Source: Enterococcus silesiacus (lineage in GTDB: Bacteria; Bacillota; Bacilli; Lactobacillales; Enterococcaceae). From it: 64,000 nucleotides of DNA. The notes beneath the pieces are model-generated. The model was not told the DNA's origin. It saw nothing but the letters and a program-made list of their open reading frames with translations, and did no database searches. Of this stretch, positions 33,990 to 42,179 are shown piece after piece. The DNA lies in the NCBI GenBank assembly GCA_001465115.1, contig CP013614.1, positions 1,612,001 to 1,676,000 on the forward strand. The letters run 5' to 3'. Both the position numbers and the translations under genes were made by a program. Position 1 is the stretch's first letter; each line of letters opens with the position of its first letter.

Positions 33990-36575
33990 CTACATAAAAT
34001 CAGCTGGCGTTGTCTGCCCCATTCCGATCATTGGGTCAATTGTTTGCGCACTGACTAAGCTTGGCGTCAATAAGCGCTCAACCTCTGCTTCTATTTGTTC
34101 ACTCGTTTCTTGAACAGGTTCACTAAACAGTGAGATTTCTTCCGTTTTAGGTTTAGTTCTCACTGGCACTATCACTTCTTCGACTACAGCAGTCTCCTCT
34201 TTGACAGCTTCATAGGTCACTGATTTAATTTCTGTTGTTTCTGAAAATGGCCCCTCTTTGTTTAATCCTTCTTCATAGGCCTCAAGTTGCATTCTCGTAG
34301 TTAACGACATGTCATCCGCACTAGTGATCCGTTCTTTGAGCATCGTTAAGCGACTAGCTGATTCATGCGCAACACAAGTGTTAAAGGCTTGAACTTCACC
34401 TAACAGGATCAGGATGTCCTTGCTTCTAGTCACTGCGGTATAGAGCAAATTACGCTGCAGCATCCGATGATATTGATGCACCATCGGCAAAATAACCATT
34501 TTAAACTCGCTACCTTGCGCTTTATGAATCGAACAGCAATAGGAGAGCGTGATTTTATTCCACTCATTGCGTTTATAGCTGACTTCATTATTGTCAAACT
34601 GAATCACTAATTCATCCACTTTATCTTCTGATTCTTTCGCTAAAATAATTCCTACTATCTCGCCCATGTCACCATTAAACACATTCAGCTCTGGTGTATT
34701 GACTAAATGTAAGACCTTATCTCCAATGCGATAAACAGATTCATTCCATTTTACTTCCTTTTTCGTGCCGTCATTAGGATTAAAAATTTCTTGCATCATT
34801 TTGTTTAACGCATCAATCCCAGCAGCTCCTCGGTACATTGGAGCCAGTAATTGGATATCTTGCGGAGAAAAGCCCTTTGCTTTAGCTTTTGTTACGATTT
34901 GGCGGACATAGGTCTCGATATGATAGACGTCACTTGGAAAAAATGAACGGTCTTTTTGATTGACAGTAAAATCTTGTGGTAATTTTCCCTGCTTGATTTC
35001 ATGAGCTAAGGGAATAATACTTGAACCGTCGCCTTGTCGATAAATTTCTGTTAATTCTCTTTGTGGAATTTCATTGATTTGCATCAAATCATGCAGAACC
35101 TGACCCGGTCCAACAGAAGGTAATTGATCCTTATCACCAACAAAAATCACCTGCATATTGGTTGGAATAGCTTTAAACAATGTATTTGCCAACCAAGTAT
35201 CGACCATCGACATTTCATCAACGATCAATAAACCGCCTTCTAGTTCTTTAGCTGTCATACTAGGATTTTTTTCTCGTCCACTTAACCCCAAGAGACGATG
35301 GATCGTACTTGCCGGCAGTCCAGTCGTTTCATTCATTCGTTTCGCTGCACGTCCAGTTGGAGCGGCTAATAGTATTGGAAACATTTCCTGTGTATAATCC
35401 TTTACATCTAAAGAAAGTCCATTCAGCTCGGCAAAGACTGAAACAATTCCGTTGATGACGGTCGTTTTCCCAGTACCTGGTCCGCCAGTTAAAATGAATA
35501 ATGGTGATTTGATTGCTTCTTCAATTGCCGCTTGTTGAGAATCGCCATACAAGATTCCCAAGCGTTTTTCAACCCCACGAATATTTTTTTCAATGTCTTT
35601 TTTATCATACTTAATTTCTTTTTTTCGTGTTAGCAGACGTTGGATCGATGTCCCGATTCCCCATTCTGAAAAATATAAACTATTTTCAAAAAGTTTTGTG
35701 CCTTCTTGCTGGATTTTAGCTTCTTCTACTAAATGGATGATCTGTTCTGCCACTTGATCAATGGAAATTTCTACAGGTCGACTCGCTTCCAATGTATTGA
35801 TCGTTTCTCTCAGCAACATTTCTGCTTCCACATAAGTATTCCCAGAACGCACAGAATGTTGGAAAATTTCATGTGTGATCGCCGCTCGCACTCGTTTGTC
35901 TGAATCTGCACCAATCCCCAACTGCTCTGCAATATTATCGGCCCGTTTAAAGCCAATCCCTTCAATATCTTCAACTAATTGATATGGATTTTCGTGAATA
36001 ATATCTAAAGTTTCTTCTTTATAAGTTTGATAAATTGCAAACGAAAGCTGACTCCCGAAACCGTAACGATTTAAGCCGACGATTACTTGCTCCATCCCAT
36101 GATTTAAACGGATCGTTTCAATGATTGTTTGGCGTTTTTTTTCATTTAGTTGAGGAACTTTTTCAAGAACATCAGGAGTTTCAATAATACGATCGATTGC
36201 ATCTTCTCCCAAAATTTCAACGATTTTCTCAGCTGTTCGCTTCCCTATCCCTGGAAATTTTTCACTAGAAAGATAATTTACAACGCCACTGGCAGAAGTT
36301 GGTCGCTCTTGCTGATAGCTATCGACTTGAAATTGTTTGCCATAACGAGGATGATCAACGAAATGTCCAAAAAAGCGATAAATTTCTTCTTCCTGAATTT
36401 GACCGAAACTACCAGTCGTTACGATTTCTTTTTCTAAATAATCTGTATTCGTATCCGTGATTTTCACCAACAAAACTTTATAAAAATTGCTGGGATTTTG
36501 AAAAAAGATTGCCTGAACTTGTCCAACCACATATTCTTTTTCCCCTTCGCCAAACAATGTATCCATCGATCTCAC
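33990..36575 (-). CDS. recD2: ATP-dependent DNA helicase RecD2
   Basis: 861 residues. The N-terminal region has helix-hairpin-helix repeats (FPGIGKRTAEKIVEILG and IEGIGFKRADNIAEQLG) typical of RecD2; the SF1B motor follows with Walker A LTGGPGTGKTTVI, motif II LLIVDEMSMVD, FVGDKDQLPSVGPG and the C-terminal CSIHKAQGSEFKMVI. The last 80 residues are acidic and low-complexity. It moves 5' to 3' on DNA and, unlike RecD, works without RecBC, in replication-fork and mismatch-repair roles. The phosphatase gene lies 22 bases upstream on the same strand. Confidence 0.95.
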   Translation of the reverse strand: MRSMDTLFGEGEKEYVVGQVQAIFFQNPSNFYKVLLVKITDTNTDYLEKEIVTTGSFGQIQEEEIYRFFGHFVDHPRYGKQFQVDSYQQERPTSASGVVNYLSSEKFPGIGKRTAEKIVEILGEDAIDRIIETPDVLEKVPQLNEKKRQTIIETIRLNHGMEQVIVGLNRYGFGSQLSFAIYQTYKEETLDIIHENPYQLVEDIEGIGFKRADNIAEQLGIGADSDKRVRAAITHEIFQHSVRSGNTYVEAEMLLRETINTLEASRPVEISIDQVAEQIIHLVEEAKIQQEGTKLFENSLYFSEWGIGTSIQRLLTRKKEIKYDKKDIEKNIRGVEKRLGILYGDSQQAAIEEAIKSPLFILTGGPGTGKTTVINGIVSVFAELNGLSLDVKDYTQEMFPILLAAPTGRAAKRMNETTGLPASTIHRLLGLSGREKNPSMTAKELEGGLLIVDEMSMVDTWLANTLFKAIPTNMQVIFVGDKDQLPSVGPGQVLHDLMQINEIPQRELTEIYRQGDGSSIIPLAHEIKQGKLPQDFTVNQKDRSFFPSDVYHIETYVRQIVTKAKAKGFSPQDIQLLAPMYRGAAGIDALNKMMQEIFNPNDGTKKEVKWNESVYRIGDKVLHLVNTPELNVFNGDMGEIVGIILAKESEDKVDELVIQFDNNEVSYKRNEWNKITLSYCCSIHKAQGSEFKMVILPMVHQYHRMLQRNLLYTAVTRSKDILILLGEVQAFNTCVAHESASRLTMLKERITSADDMSLTTRMQLEAYEEGLNKEGPFSETTEIKSVTYEAVKEETAVVEEVIVPVRTKPKTEEISLFSEPVQETSEQIEAEVERLLTPSLVSAQTIDPMIGMGQTTPADFM

Positions 36576-36597
36576 CTCGCTTCATCAAAAAAATAGT

Positions 36598-37227
36598 TTA
36601 TTGTAAAAAGGAAACATCATTCCATAATTTTAAAGTATAAAATTGCTCATTGTCATCTTCTGCTGTTTCTAGGATCGACAAGCTATTATTTTTAAGCCCG
36701 CCCATACTGCGCAGTTCGCCTAACGCTTTACCTGAAAGTGATTGAATCGCAGCAGTTAACGACGCGCCGTGGCCAACGAAAAGATAGGGGCCATCACCTT
36801 TATCAACCGCAGATTTAACTACAGAAGAAATACGTGAAATCGCTTGGTCGATCGGTTCACCTTGAAATACTTCCGGATTGTAGCGATCTAGCTGATAACG
36901 CATATGGTCTAATTCTTGTCCATACGTTTCTCTCATCTCTGCGATAGACTGACCTTCTAATTTTCCCAGACCCAGTTCTTTAAGCTCATCCGTATAGATG
37001 ATTTCTACAGGTTGTTCTAATTCTTGATTGATGCCTTCAGCTGTTTTTCTCGCACGTGGTGAAGTACTCGAAAAGATTTTTTCAAAAGGTACTTCCTTGA
37101 CCGTTTGGCCTAATAATTTTATTTCTTCATAGCTTGTTGGAAGCAGTGGTGAATCTCCAGTCATTCCCTGAAAACGCAGTTCCTGATTCCATTCAGTTTT
37201 TCCATGACGAGTAAAATATAATTTCAT
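36598..37227 (-). CDS. Histidine phosphatase family protein (phosphoglycerate mutase-like)
   Basis: 209 residues. LYFTRHGKTEWNQELRFQG contains the phosphorylated His of the RHG motif, SSTSPRARKTAEGI is the second arginine region and LFVGHGASL the second catalytic His. Substrates of such small members range from phosphosugars to cobalamin precursors; the family does not reveal which. It lies directly before recD2. Confidence 0.88.
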   Translation of the reverse strand: MKLYFTRHGKTEWNQELRFQGMTGDSPLLPTSYEEIKLLGQTVKEVPFEKIFSSTSPRARKTAEGINQELEQPVEIIYTDELKELGLGKLEGQSIAEMRETYGQELDHMRYQLDRYNPEVFQGEPIDQAISRISSVVKSAVDKGDGPYLFVGHGASLTAAIQSLSGKALGELRSMGGLKNNSLSILETAEDDNEQFYTLKLWNDVSFLQ

Positions 37228-37435
37228 GATATTGCTCCCTTGATTCTGATTTATTGATTTTCTACTTCTTGATTTCCACTTATTTATCTTATCTAGTGTA
37301 TCATTTTCACTGGCAAAATTCCATTTAACTACGAGGAGGTTGATAAAAAACGAAACAGTCTGAGTGTTTTAAAGAAATAAGTAGGTTATAATGAAAAGGT
37401 TAAAATATATATTTGAATACATGACTTGGCGAGAC

Positions 37436-37696
37436 TGTTACGCTTTTATATTATTTAGCTACTCGGACTTGCTTCTCGGTAAAAAGATAAATTCTCTTTG
37501 AGACATAATGCGTCTCAATTCGATTTTTCTATTTTCCTGTCGAAGTCAAACGAGCCCGTTTCGCTTTTATTTTATCCAGCTGCACGGTCTTACTTCTCGG
37601 TAAAAAGACAAAATCTCTTTGAGACATAAATCGTCTCAATTCGATTTTCCTATTTTCCTGCCGAAGTCAAACGAGCCCGTTTCGCTTTTATTTTAA
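37436..37696 (+). repeat. Tandem 121-bp repeat upstream of the VOC gene
   Basis: Two nearly identical units begin near 37436 and 37557; matching marks such as TTCTCGGTAAAAAGA recur at 37473 and 37594 (period 121). About 95 bases are roughly 95 percent identical. Partial copies flank them: GTTACGCTTTTAT at the left and GTTTCGCTTTTATTTTAAGGAGG at the right, the last supplying the ribosome site of the next gene. Each unit has a GAGAC/GTCTC hairpin and an AAACG-AGCC-CGTTT hairpin followed by a T-rich stretch. The rest of the 482-base gap (37228-37435) shows only a possible TATAAT at 37387. Confidence 0.85.
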
Positions 37697-37709
37697 GGAG
37701 GAATCTGAT

Positions 37710-38090
37710 TTGTTTTTTGAACATATTCATCACATCGCGATTAACTGTTCTGATTACCATAAAACAAAAGAATTTTATGTTGAAAAACTTGGTTTTAAGA
37801 TCATCAGAGAAAATCAAAGAGACGATAAAAACGATGTTAAACTTGATTTGAAATTAGGGAATTATGAGCTAGAACTATTTATTGCGCCTAATGCGCCAAA
37901 ACGCCCCTCTTATCCTGAGGCTTTGGGCTTACGCCATTTAGCGTTTAAAGTTGAAAATATCGAGGAAGTTATTACTTTTTTAGCTGCCAAAGAAATCGAA
38001 TGCGAAGCTGTTCGAACAGATACCTTCACAGGAGAAAAAATGACTTTTTTCTTTGATCCGGACGGGTTACCTTTGGAATTACATGAATAA
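37710..38090 (+). CDS. VOC-family protein (GloA2/YaeR-like)
   Basis: 126 residues. IHHIAINCSDYHKTKEFYVEKLGFKII starts a single glyoxalase-like fold, with metal-ligand candidates His (HHIAI), Glu (YELELFI), His (LRHLAFKV) and Glu near the end (LPLELHE). Length and pattern match the SMU1112c/YaeR group of metal-dependent lyase-like proteins of unknown substrate. AAGGAGG precedes a TTG start codon at 37710. Expression may be shaped by the repeated hairpins in its leader. Confidence 0.85.
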   Translation: MFFEHIHHIAINCSDYHKTKEFYVEKLGFKIIRENQRDDKNDVKLDLKLGNYELELFIAPNAPKRPSYPEALGLRHLAFKVENIEEVITFLAAKEIECEAVRTDTFTGEKMTFFFDPDGLPLELHE

Positions 38091-38119
38091 TCGCGTTTTC
38101 CCTCGACTCTTGATAAACA

Positions 38120-38160
38120 AAAAAACTGTTGCCTTTAATATCAAAGGGAACAGCTTTTTA
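38120..38160. terminator. Bidirectional terminator
   Basis: ACTGTTGCCTTT pairs with AAAGGGAACAGCT around a short loop, with A-run before and T-run after, between the converging VOC gene and trmL. Confidence 0.85.
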
Positions 38161-38169
38161 CTATTATTT

Positions 38170-38676
38170 TTAATCCAATTTATCATTTTCATAATGATGT
38201 TTCACTTCCAAAGCTGGAAAATTCTGTTGACGTAATGCTTCATAAACTACTAAAGCGACTGTATTCGACAAATTCAATGAACGAACATGTTCATCATTCA
38301 TTGGGATACGTAGACATTTTTCTTCATTTTCCCGCATAAATTCTTCCGGCAAGCCTGTTGTCTCTTTGCCAAACATAAAATAGTGATCTTGATTGTTAGT
38401 ATAATCTACTTCACTATACGTTTGATTCGCGAATTTTGTAATCAGATGCAGTGGACGATCACCTAAGTAGGTTAAAAATGCTGTCAAATCTTTATGGTAC
38501 ATAATATTAACATCATTCCAGTAATCCAATCCAGCTCTTTTTAAGTGTTTATCATCAGTCGAAAAACCTAACGGCTCGATGAGATGTAAGGGCGAATTTG
38601 TTGCTGCACACGTTCGTGCGATATTCCCTGTATTTGCTGGAATTTGTGGTTCAAATAATACAATATGATTTGTCAT
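38170..38676 (-). CDS. trmL: tRNA (cytidine/uridine-34-2'-O)-methyltransferase TrmL
   Basis: 168 residues of the SPOUT fold. [40 protein letters not shown] and [28 protein letters not shown] are the three SPOUT motifs, in the short single-domain form of TrmL/CspR. It methylates the wobble ribose of tRNA-Leu with S-adenosylmethionine. A structured RNA ending in a terminator lies 62 bases before its start, so read-through control is conceivable. Confidence 0.93.
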   Translation of the reverse strand: MTNHIVLFEPQIPANTGNIARTCAATNSPLHLIEPLGFSTDDKHLKRAGLDYWNDVNIMYHKDLTAFLTYLGDRPLHLITKFANQTYSEVDYTNNQDHYFMFGKETTGLPEEFMRENEEKCLRIPMNDEHVRSLNLSNTVALVVYEALRQQNFPALEVKHHYENDKLD

Positions 38677-38737
38677 GATTACTGTTTCCTTTCAATTGTA
38701 TGTCACATTATTTATTTTTTATTCACTAAAATCAACA

Positions 38738-38852
38738 TAAAAAAAACGTATCGCCTCGGTGTCAATCACTGCGAGTCGCTACGTTAGTGAAGCTCTTTTC
38801 ACTAACTTTTATCAGAACAGGAACCTGATAAAAACCAACGAAAAAACAACTT
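38738..38852 (-). ncRNA. Candidate small RNA or transcription attenuator upstream of trmL
   Basis: A good promoter, TTGCAA at 38887-38882, 17 bases, TATATT at 38864-38859 (minus strand), would start a transcript near 38852. The transcript of about 115 bases has three hairpins: TTTTATCAGG/CTGATAAAA (about 38810-38834), GTTAGTGAA/TTCACTAAC (about 38784-38806) and a terminator stem from ACGTAGCGACTCGC at about 38785-38748 ending in eight T. No reading frame is visible. It could be an independent small RNA or a leader controlling trmL. I recognise no known family. Confidence 0.6.
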
Positions 38853-38918
38853 GTATGTAATATAACACCATTACCAGAGCTTTGCAATACCTTTTAGCAA
38901 ATTAACCAAATGTAAGCG

Positions 38919-39764
38919 TTACCTGTTCTTTCCTTTTAACATCCGAACGTCAATTGTGATTTCAGATAATGGATTCTTTTGAAGCTCTTCTTTTACACTT
39001 TCAGCCACCCCCCACTCAAGCGGGGACATTTCTAATAAGTCTAAACGATACTCTTTTGGTACAGCAAAAGTGAAGGTTACTCGTTCATCAACTAAAACAT
39101 CCATTTCTTTAGCGAATTTTGCTAAAACTTTTTCATTTGAATAGGTTTGTTTGCTTTTATCATCTGGATAGAAGGCTGCTCTCAGTTCTTTCAAATAATT
39201 AGCTTCTGGTACTACTTTGATTACTGTTCCATCTTTTTTCAACACACGTTTAAATTCCTGATAATGAGACGGAGAAAAAATATTCAAGACAGTATCCATA
39301 GACTGATCTGTAAATGGTAAATTCGTCAAATCAGCTACACACCAAAAAGCCTCAATTGCTTGGTTACTAGCTAAATAGATGCCATCTTTAGAAATATCAA
39401 AACCAAATTTTGCCCCTGCTAAACCTAAAGAAGAAAGCTCAGCTAAAAAACTTCCCTCGCCACAGCCAACATCCAATGTGCTTCCTGTTAGATTCATTGT
39501 AGCGATCATTTTTTCTAATAGAGGCAGATACATCCCACTTTGAATCATTTTACCTCTGTGAACCAACATTTTTTTATTATATTCCGTCTGAATGCTATGC
39601 GTTAGAAAATAAATAGTGCCTTTTTTCGATAAATCAAATTGATGGTTTTCCTCACAAATCAAACTATGGTCTTTTAACTGAAAGGCTTTGTTACATACAG
39701 GGCAACGAAATTGTTCTTGGTGTTTTTCTAAAAAATTACGAGCAAAATCAATTTTTTTCAACAT
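38919..39764 (-). CDS. 23S rRNA (guanine-N1)-methyltransferase, RlmA family
   Basis: 281 residues. The N-terminal zinc finger (FRCPVCNKAFQLKDHSLICEENHQFDLSKKG; Cys, Cys, Cys, His) is the RlmA mark, followed by a Rossmann methyltransferase domain with LDVGCGEGSFLAEL and VLNIFSPSHYQEFKRVL. Gram-positive members (RlmA-II) methylate G748 in helix 35 of 23S rRNA; Gram-negative ones G745. The former is expected here. Single gene. Confidence 0.9.
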   Translation of the reverse strand: MLKKIDFARNFLEKHQEQFRCPVCNKAFQLKDHSLICEENHQFDLSKKGTIYFLTHSIQTEYNKKMLVHRGKMIQSGMYLPLLEKMIATMNLTGSTLDVGCGEGSFLAELSSLGLAGAKFGFDISKDGIYLASNQAIEAFWCVADLTNLPFTDQSMDTVLNIFSPSHYQEFKRVLKKDGTVIKVVPEANYLKELRAAFYPDDKSKQTYSNEKVLAKFAKEMDVLVDERVTFTFAVPKEYRLDLLEMSPLEWGVAESVKEELQKNPLSEITIDVRMLKGKNR

Positions 39765-39843
39765 AAGGTTACGTCCTATTCACTATAAATTCTGACACTC
39801 GCTGATAAACTGTCGTTACTAATCTTACAACGAGAAGAAGACT

Positions 39844-39871
39844 TTGGCAACAGCCGAAATTATGGTACAAT
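39844..39871 (+). promoter_or_regulatory. SigA promoter of cutC
   Basis: TTGGCA, 16 bases, TACAAT. The -10 covers an upstream ATG at 39870, which excludes that codon as the cutC start. Confidence 0.7.
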
Positions 39872-39902
39872 GCCTGTGAAGAAAAAACAAGGAGTGAAAC
39901 GA

Positions 39903-40535
39903 ATGATTAAAGAATTCTGTGCCGAAAATTTCACAAATATACCTACTGCCATCCGTAATGGTGCAGGTCGAATTGAATTATGTGACAATCTAGCTGTTGG
40001 TGGCACAACGCCTAGTACGGGTGTTATCGAAGAAGTTGTGGCCTATGCTGGTGAAAAATCGATTCCAGTCATGACGATCATCAGACCACGAGGCGGAGAC
40101 TTTGTTTATAATGATATTGAACTTAAAATCATGCATACAGATCTGATCGAAGCCAAAAAAATTGGAACAGACGGTGTTGTTTTAGGTTGTCTGACAAAGG
40201 ATAATTGGTTAGATGAAGAGGCTCTTGAATTATTGATCGATACGGCGGAAGGTATACAGATCACTTTCCATATGGCTTTTGATGTGTTAAGTAAAGAAAA
40301 TCAATTGAAAGCGATCGACTGGCTAGCAGAACATGATGTGCATCGGATTTTAACCCATGGTGGATCTGCTGGAAGTGCCATTGAGCACAATTTTAACCAT
40401 CTGAAAGAGCTGATTGATTACGCTAACAACCGAATCATGATCTTACCAGGCGGAGGAATTTCTAGTGAAAATATTGACGCTGTAGTCAACGCCTTAGGAG
40501 TCACTGAAGTTCACGGAACTAAAATTGTAGGATAA
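39903..40535 (+). CDS. cutC: CutC family protein
   Basis: 210 residues from the ATG at 39903, which has AAGGAG eight bases before it. MIKEFCAENFTNIPTAIRNGAGRIELCDNLAVGGTTPS is the conserved CutC start, and ITFHMAFDV, RILTHGGSAGSA and ILPGGGIS mark the TIM barrel. CutC was linked to copper handling in E. coli and E. faecalis, but its biochemical role is still disputed. Transcribed alone and convergent with a small membrane-protein gene. Confidence 0.93.
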   Translation: MIKEFCAENFTNIPTAIRNGAGRIELCDNLAVGGTTPSTGVIEEVVAYAGEKSIPVMTIIRPRGGDFVYNDIELKIMHTDLIEAKKIGTDGVVLGCLTKDNWLDEEALELLIDTAEGIQITFHMAFDVLSKENQLKAIDWLAEHDVHRILTHGGSAGSAIEHNFNHLKELIDYANNRIMILPGGGISSENIDAVVNALGVTEVHGTKIVG

Positions 40536-40545
40536 TTTCTAAATA

Positions 40546-40586
40546 AAAAGGAGACGATTCTTTGCAATAGTTTCGTCTCCTTATTT
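40546..40586. terminator. Bidirectional terminator after cutC
   Basis: AAGGAGACGA pairs with TCGTCTCCTT, with A-rich and T-rich flanks, between converging genes. Confidence 0.87.
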
Positions 40587-40604
40587 CTTATTGCATCTCT
40601 TAGG

Positions 40605-40853
40605 TTACTTTGATTGATCTTGCATTTTTTTAGCCTCAATACTCATGACTAAACTACTGAGAAGTCCTAAACTACCTAAAAGAAACAACTCATTTCTTTT
40701 TAGAAATACACCTGCACTAGCTAATCCTCCACCAATAATCAAATTGATTGTCGCACTTTGATTCAATCTGCGACTGTTCATTTTCGGCAATTTTACATTT
40801 ACCCCTAATTTTTTATTTAGTTTATTCATTTTTTTATTCATTTCATTGATCAT
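40605..40853 (-). CDS. Small membrane protein of unknown function
   Basis: 82 residues. A basic, Asn/Lys-rich N-terminus (about 35 residues) is followed by two hydrophobic stretches (about 35-50 and 53-70) and a charged tail. AGGAGGAG six bases before the ATG and the terminator after the stop support a real gene. I recognise no family. It lies downstream of a TetR-controlled promoter and a decayed ABC gene, so it may belong to the same transcript. Confidence 0.65.
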   Translation of the reverse strand: MINEMNKKMNKLNKKLGVNVKLPKMNSRRLNQSATINLIIGGGLASAGVFLKRNELFLLGSLGLLSSLVMSIEAKKMQDQSK

Positions 40854-40914
40854 TTTTTCTCCTCCTAGGAATGTTTTGTTATTGGTTTGATTTATCCCAC
40901 TTCTATTTGTTTTG

Positions 40915-41295
40915 TTTAATTGACAATGGTGGTAACTGCTCCAATAGAAACAGCTAATAATAATCCATAGATAATACTAGTCGAGCCCCTTTTCTAATTG
41001 CATAGTATTATTTAACACTGAACAAAGGACCCGTGCAGTTACAATCGTTGAGATAACTGATTTATTTTGGAATCCAACCGCAAGAAAAATTCCTACTATC
41101 ATCAAAGCTATAGCACCTGAAATAACTGCTTTTGTTAAAATAGTCTCCCCTCCAAACAATAGTTCACTCTCTTTTAGCAATGGGCTATACCCCGAGCAAC
41201 ACTTTAGTGTCCCTAAACAGATCACCATTGAAAAGAACGCTGTAATTACAGTCCAAATACTGATAGGATTTATAAACACCTCTTAATTTAATCAT
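40915..41295 (-). pseudogene. Remnant of a TetR-controlled ABC transporter gene or genes
   Basis: AAGGAG at 41308-41303 leads to an ATG at 41295 that opens MIKLRGVYKSYQ, a typical start of a LolD/MacB-type ABC ATPase; the frame then loses sense and stops at 41185. In another frame, 41279-40977 encodes about 100 residues with two hydrophobic stretches (IWTVITAFFSMVICLGTL and ISGAIALMIVGIFLAVGF) but without its own ribosome site, and a third frame continues with SIIYGLLLAVSIGAVTTIVN to a stop near 40918. I read this as an operon reduced by deletion and frameshift, keeping its promoter and first 12 codons. A real small hydrophobic protein at 40977-41279 remains possible. Confidence 0.5.
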
Positions 41296-41309
41296 TTGCA
41301 TTCTCCTTT

Positions 41310-41330
41310 TACATACTAACGGTATGTATC
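41310..41330. promoter_or_regulatory. TetR-type operator 1
   Basis: TACATAC-TAACG-GTATGTA, a perfect 7-5-7 palindrome directly upstream of the ribosome site of the decayed ABC gene. The same sequence in the opposite orientation is at 42012-42032. Confidence 0.8.
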
Positions 41331-41360
41331 ACTTGAAAATAAAAATGCCGTTAAGCATCT

Positions 41361-41999
41361 TTATTCTCGGATTACTCTAAACATAGTCACTACGTCATTG
41401 ATATAGTCATCATCAATCAATGGAAAATTCACACCATCATATAGCATCTTAAAAAATGAAAGCTTGTTCAAAAGCTCATTTTCATCAATTTTATAAAATG
41501 AAGGAGCTAACCAGATATTTGTTGAAAGAACGATCAACTCAGCTATTTCTTGAGGATAATCAGTGATAATCGAACCATCACTAACCCCTTCTTCTACTAA
41601 TGATTTAATGTACGGAATAATATTTGTAAACGCCTCTGCATACAACTCACCAATAATTCTGGGGTTCGTAATCAATGATTTTGCTGAAAAAGCAAGTTTT
41701 TGATGCTCTAATGACCGCAAACTCATCGAATTGATTTTTCTAATTTTTTCAAAACCGCTAATGTCTTTCATCGTTTCGATTTGATCCATTACACCAATTG
41801 CATACCTTTTTTCTAATATTGTATTAAAGATTTCTTCTTTTGATTTAAAATGATGGTAAATAACCCCTTTAGTTAATCCACCTAAATGGTCAATTATATC
41901 TTGAATCGTCGTATGATCGTAGCCTTTTTCTAAAAAGAGCTCTTCTGATACATCTAATATTTTTTTTACTGTTTCCTCTGGATACTTATTACGTGCCAC
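41361..41999 (-). CDS. TetR-family transcriptional regulator
   Basis: 212 residues from a GTG at 41999, giving MARNKYPEETVKKILDVSEELFLEKGYDHTTIQDIIDHLGGLTKGVIYHHFKSKEEIF, a standard TetR helix-turn-helix start. GGAGGG is six bases before this GTG. A longer frame to 42074 would place the operator at 42012-42032 inside the gene and is rejected. The C-terminal ligand domain is hydrophobic and unrecognised. By its two matching operators it probably represses itself and the neighbouring (now decayed) efflux genes, in the manner of drug-responsive TetR repressors. Confidence 0.85.
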   Translation of the reverse strand: MARNKYPEETVKKILDVSEELFLEKGYDHTTIQDIIDHLGGLTKGVIYHHFKSKEEIFNTILEKRYAIGVMDQIETMKDISGFEKIRKINSMSLRSLEHQKLAFSAKSLITNPRIIGELYAEAFTNIIPYIKSLVEEGVSDGSIITDYPQEIAELIVLSTNIWLAPSFYKIDENELLNKLSFFKMLYDGVNFPLIDDDYINDVVTMFRVIRE

Positions 42000-42011
42000 A
42001 AGCTTCCCTCC

Positions 42012-42032
42012 ATACATACCGTTAGTATGTAT
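42012..42032. promoter_or_regulatory. TetR-type operator 2
   Basis: ATACATAC-CGTTA-GTATGTAT, an 8-5-8 palindrome 12 bases before the GTG of the TetR gene. It equals operator 1 read on the other strand. Confidence 0.8.
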
Positions 42033-42094
42033 CATATCTAAAAGTATTACTTTTGTCAATTCTTCTTTTGTCATTTTCTTAATTTACATAAAAA

Positions 42095-42135
42095 AGGGTT
42101 GAGATATAACTCTTCGAGTCATGCCTCAACCTCAC
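42095..42135. terminator. Palindrome ending the mgtE operon
   Basis: GGGTTGAGATATAACTC pairs with GAGTCATGCCTCAACC around TTC. It lies between the mgtE stop (42180) and the TetR gene and belongs to the palindrome family of 1261, 18832 and 29364. Confidence 0.65.
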
Positions 42136-42179
42136 TTATAATTTAAATAAATCCTGATAACTTTACCTTAGATTCCTCA

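Noticed and set aside
38738..38852. tracrRNA or CRISPR-associated RNA
   Set aside because: The end of the hairpin series recalls the 3' part of Cas9 tracrRNAs, but there is no anti-repeat, no repeat array and no cas gene in the window.
38738..38920. Fst-type type I toxin-antitoxin pair
   Set aside because: Neither strand has a short hydrophobic toxin frame with a ribosome site, and no direct repeats are present.
42012..42074. TetR start at 42074
   Set aside because: This would put the operator palindrome and the GGAGGG ribosome site inside the coding region; the GTG at 41999 gives the normal family start.
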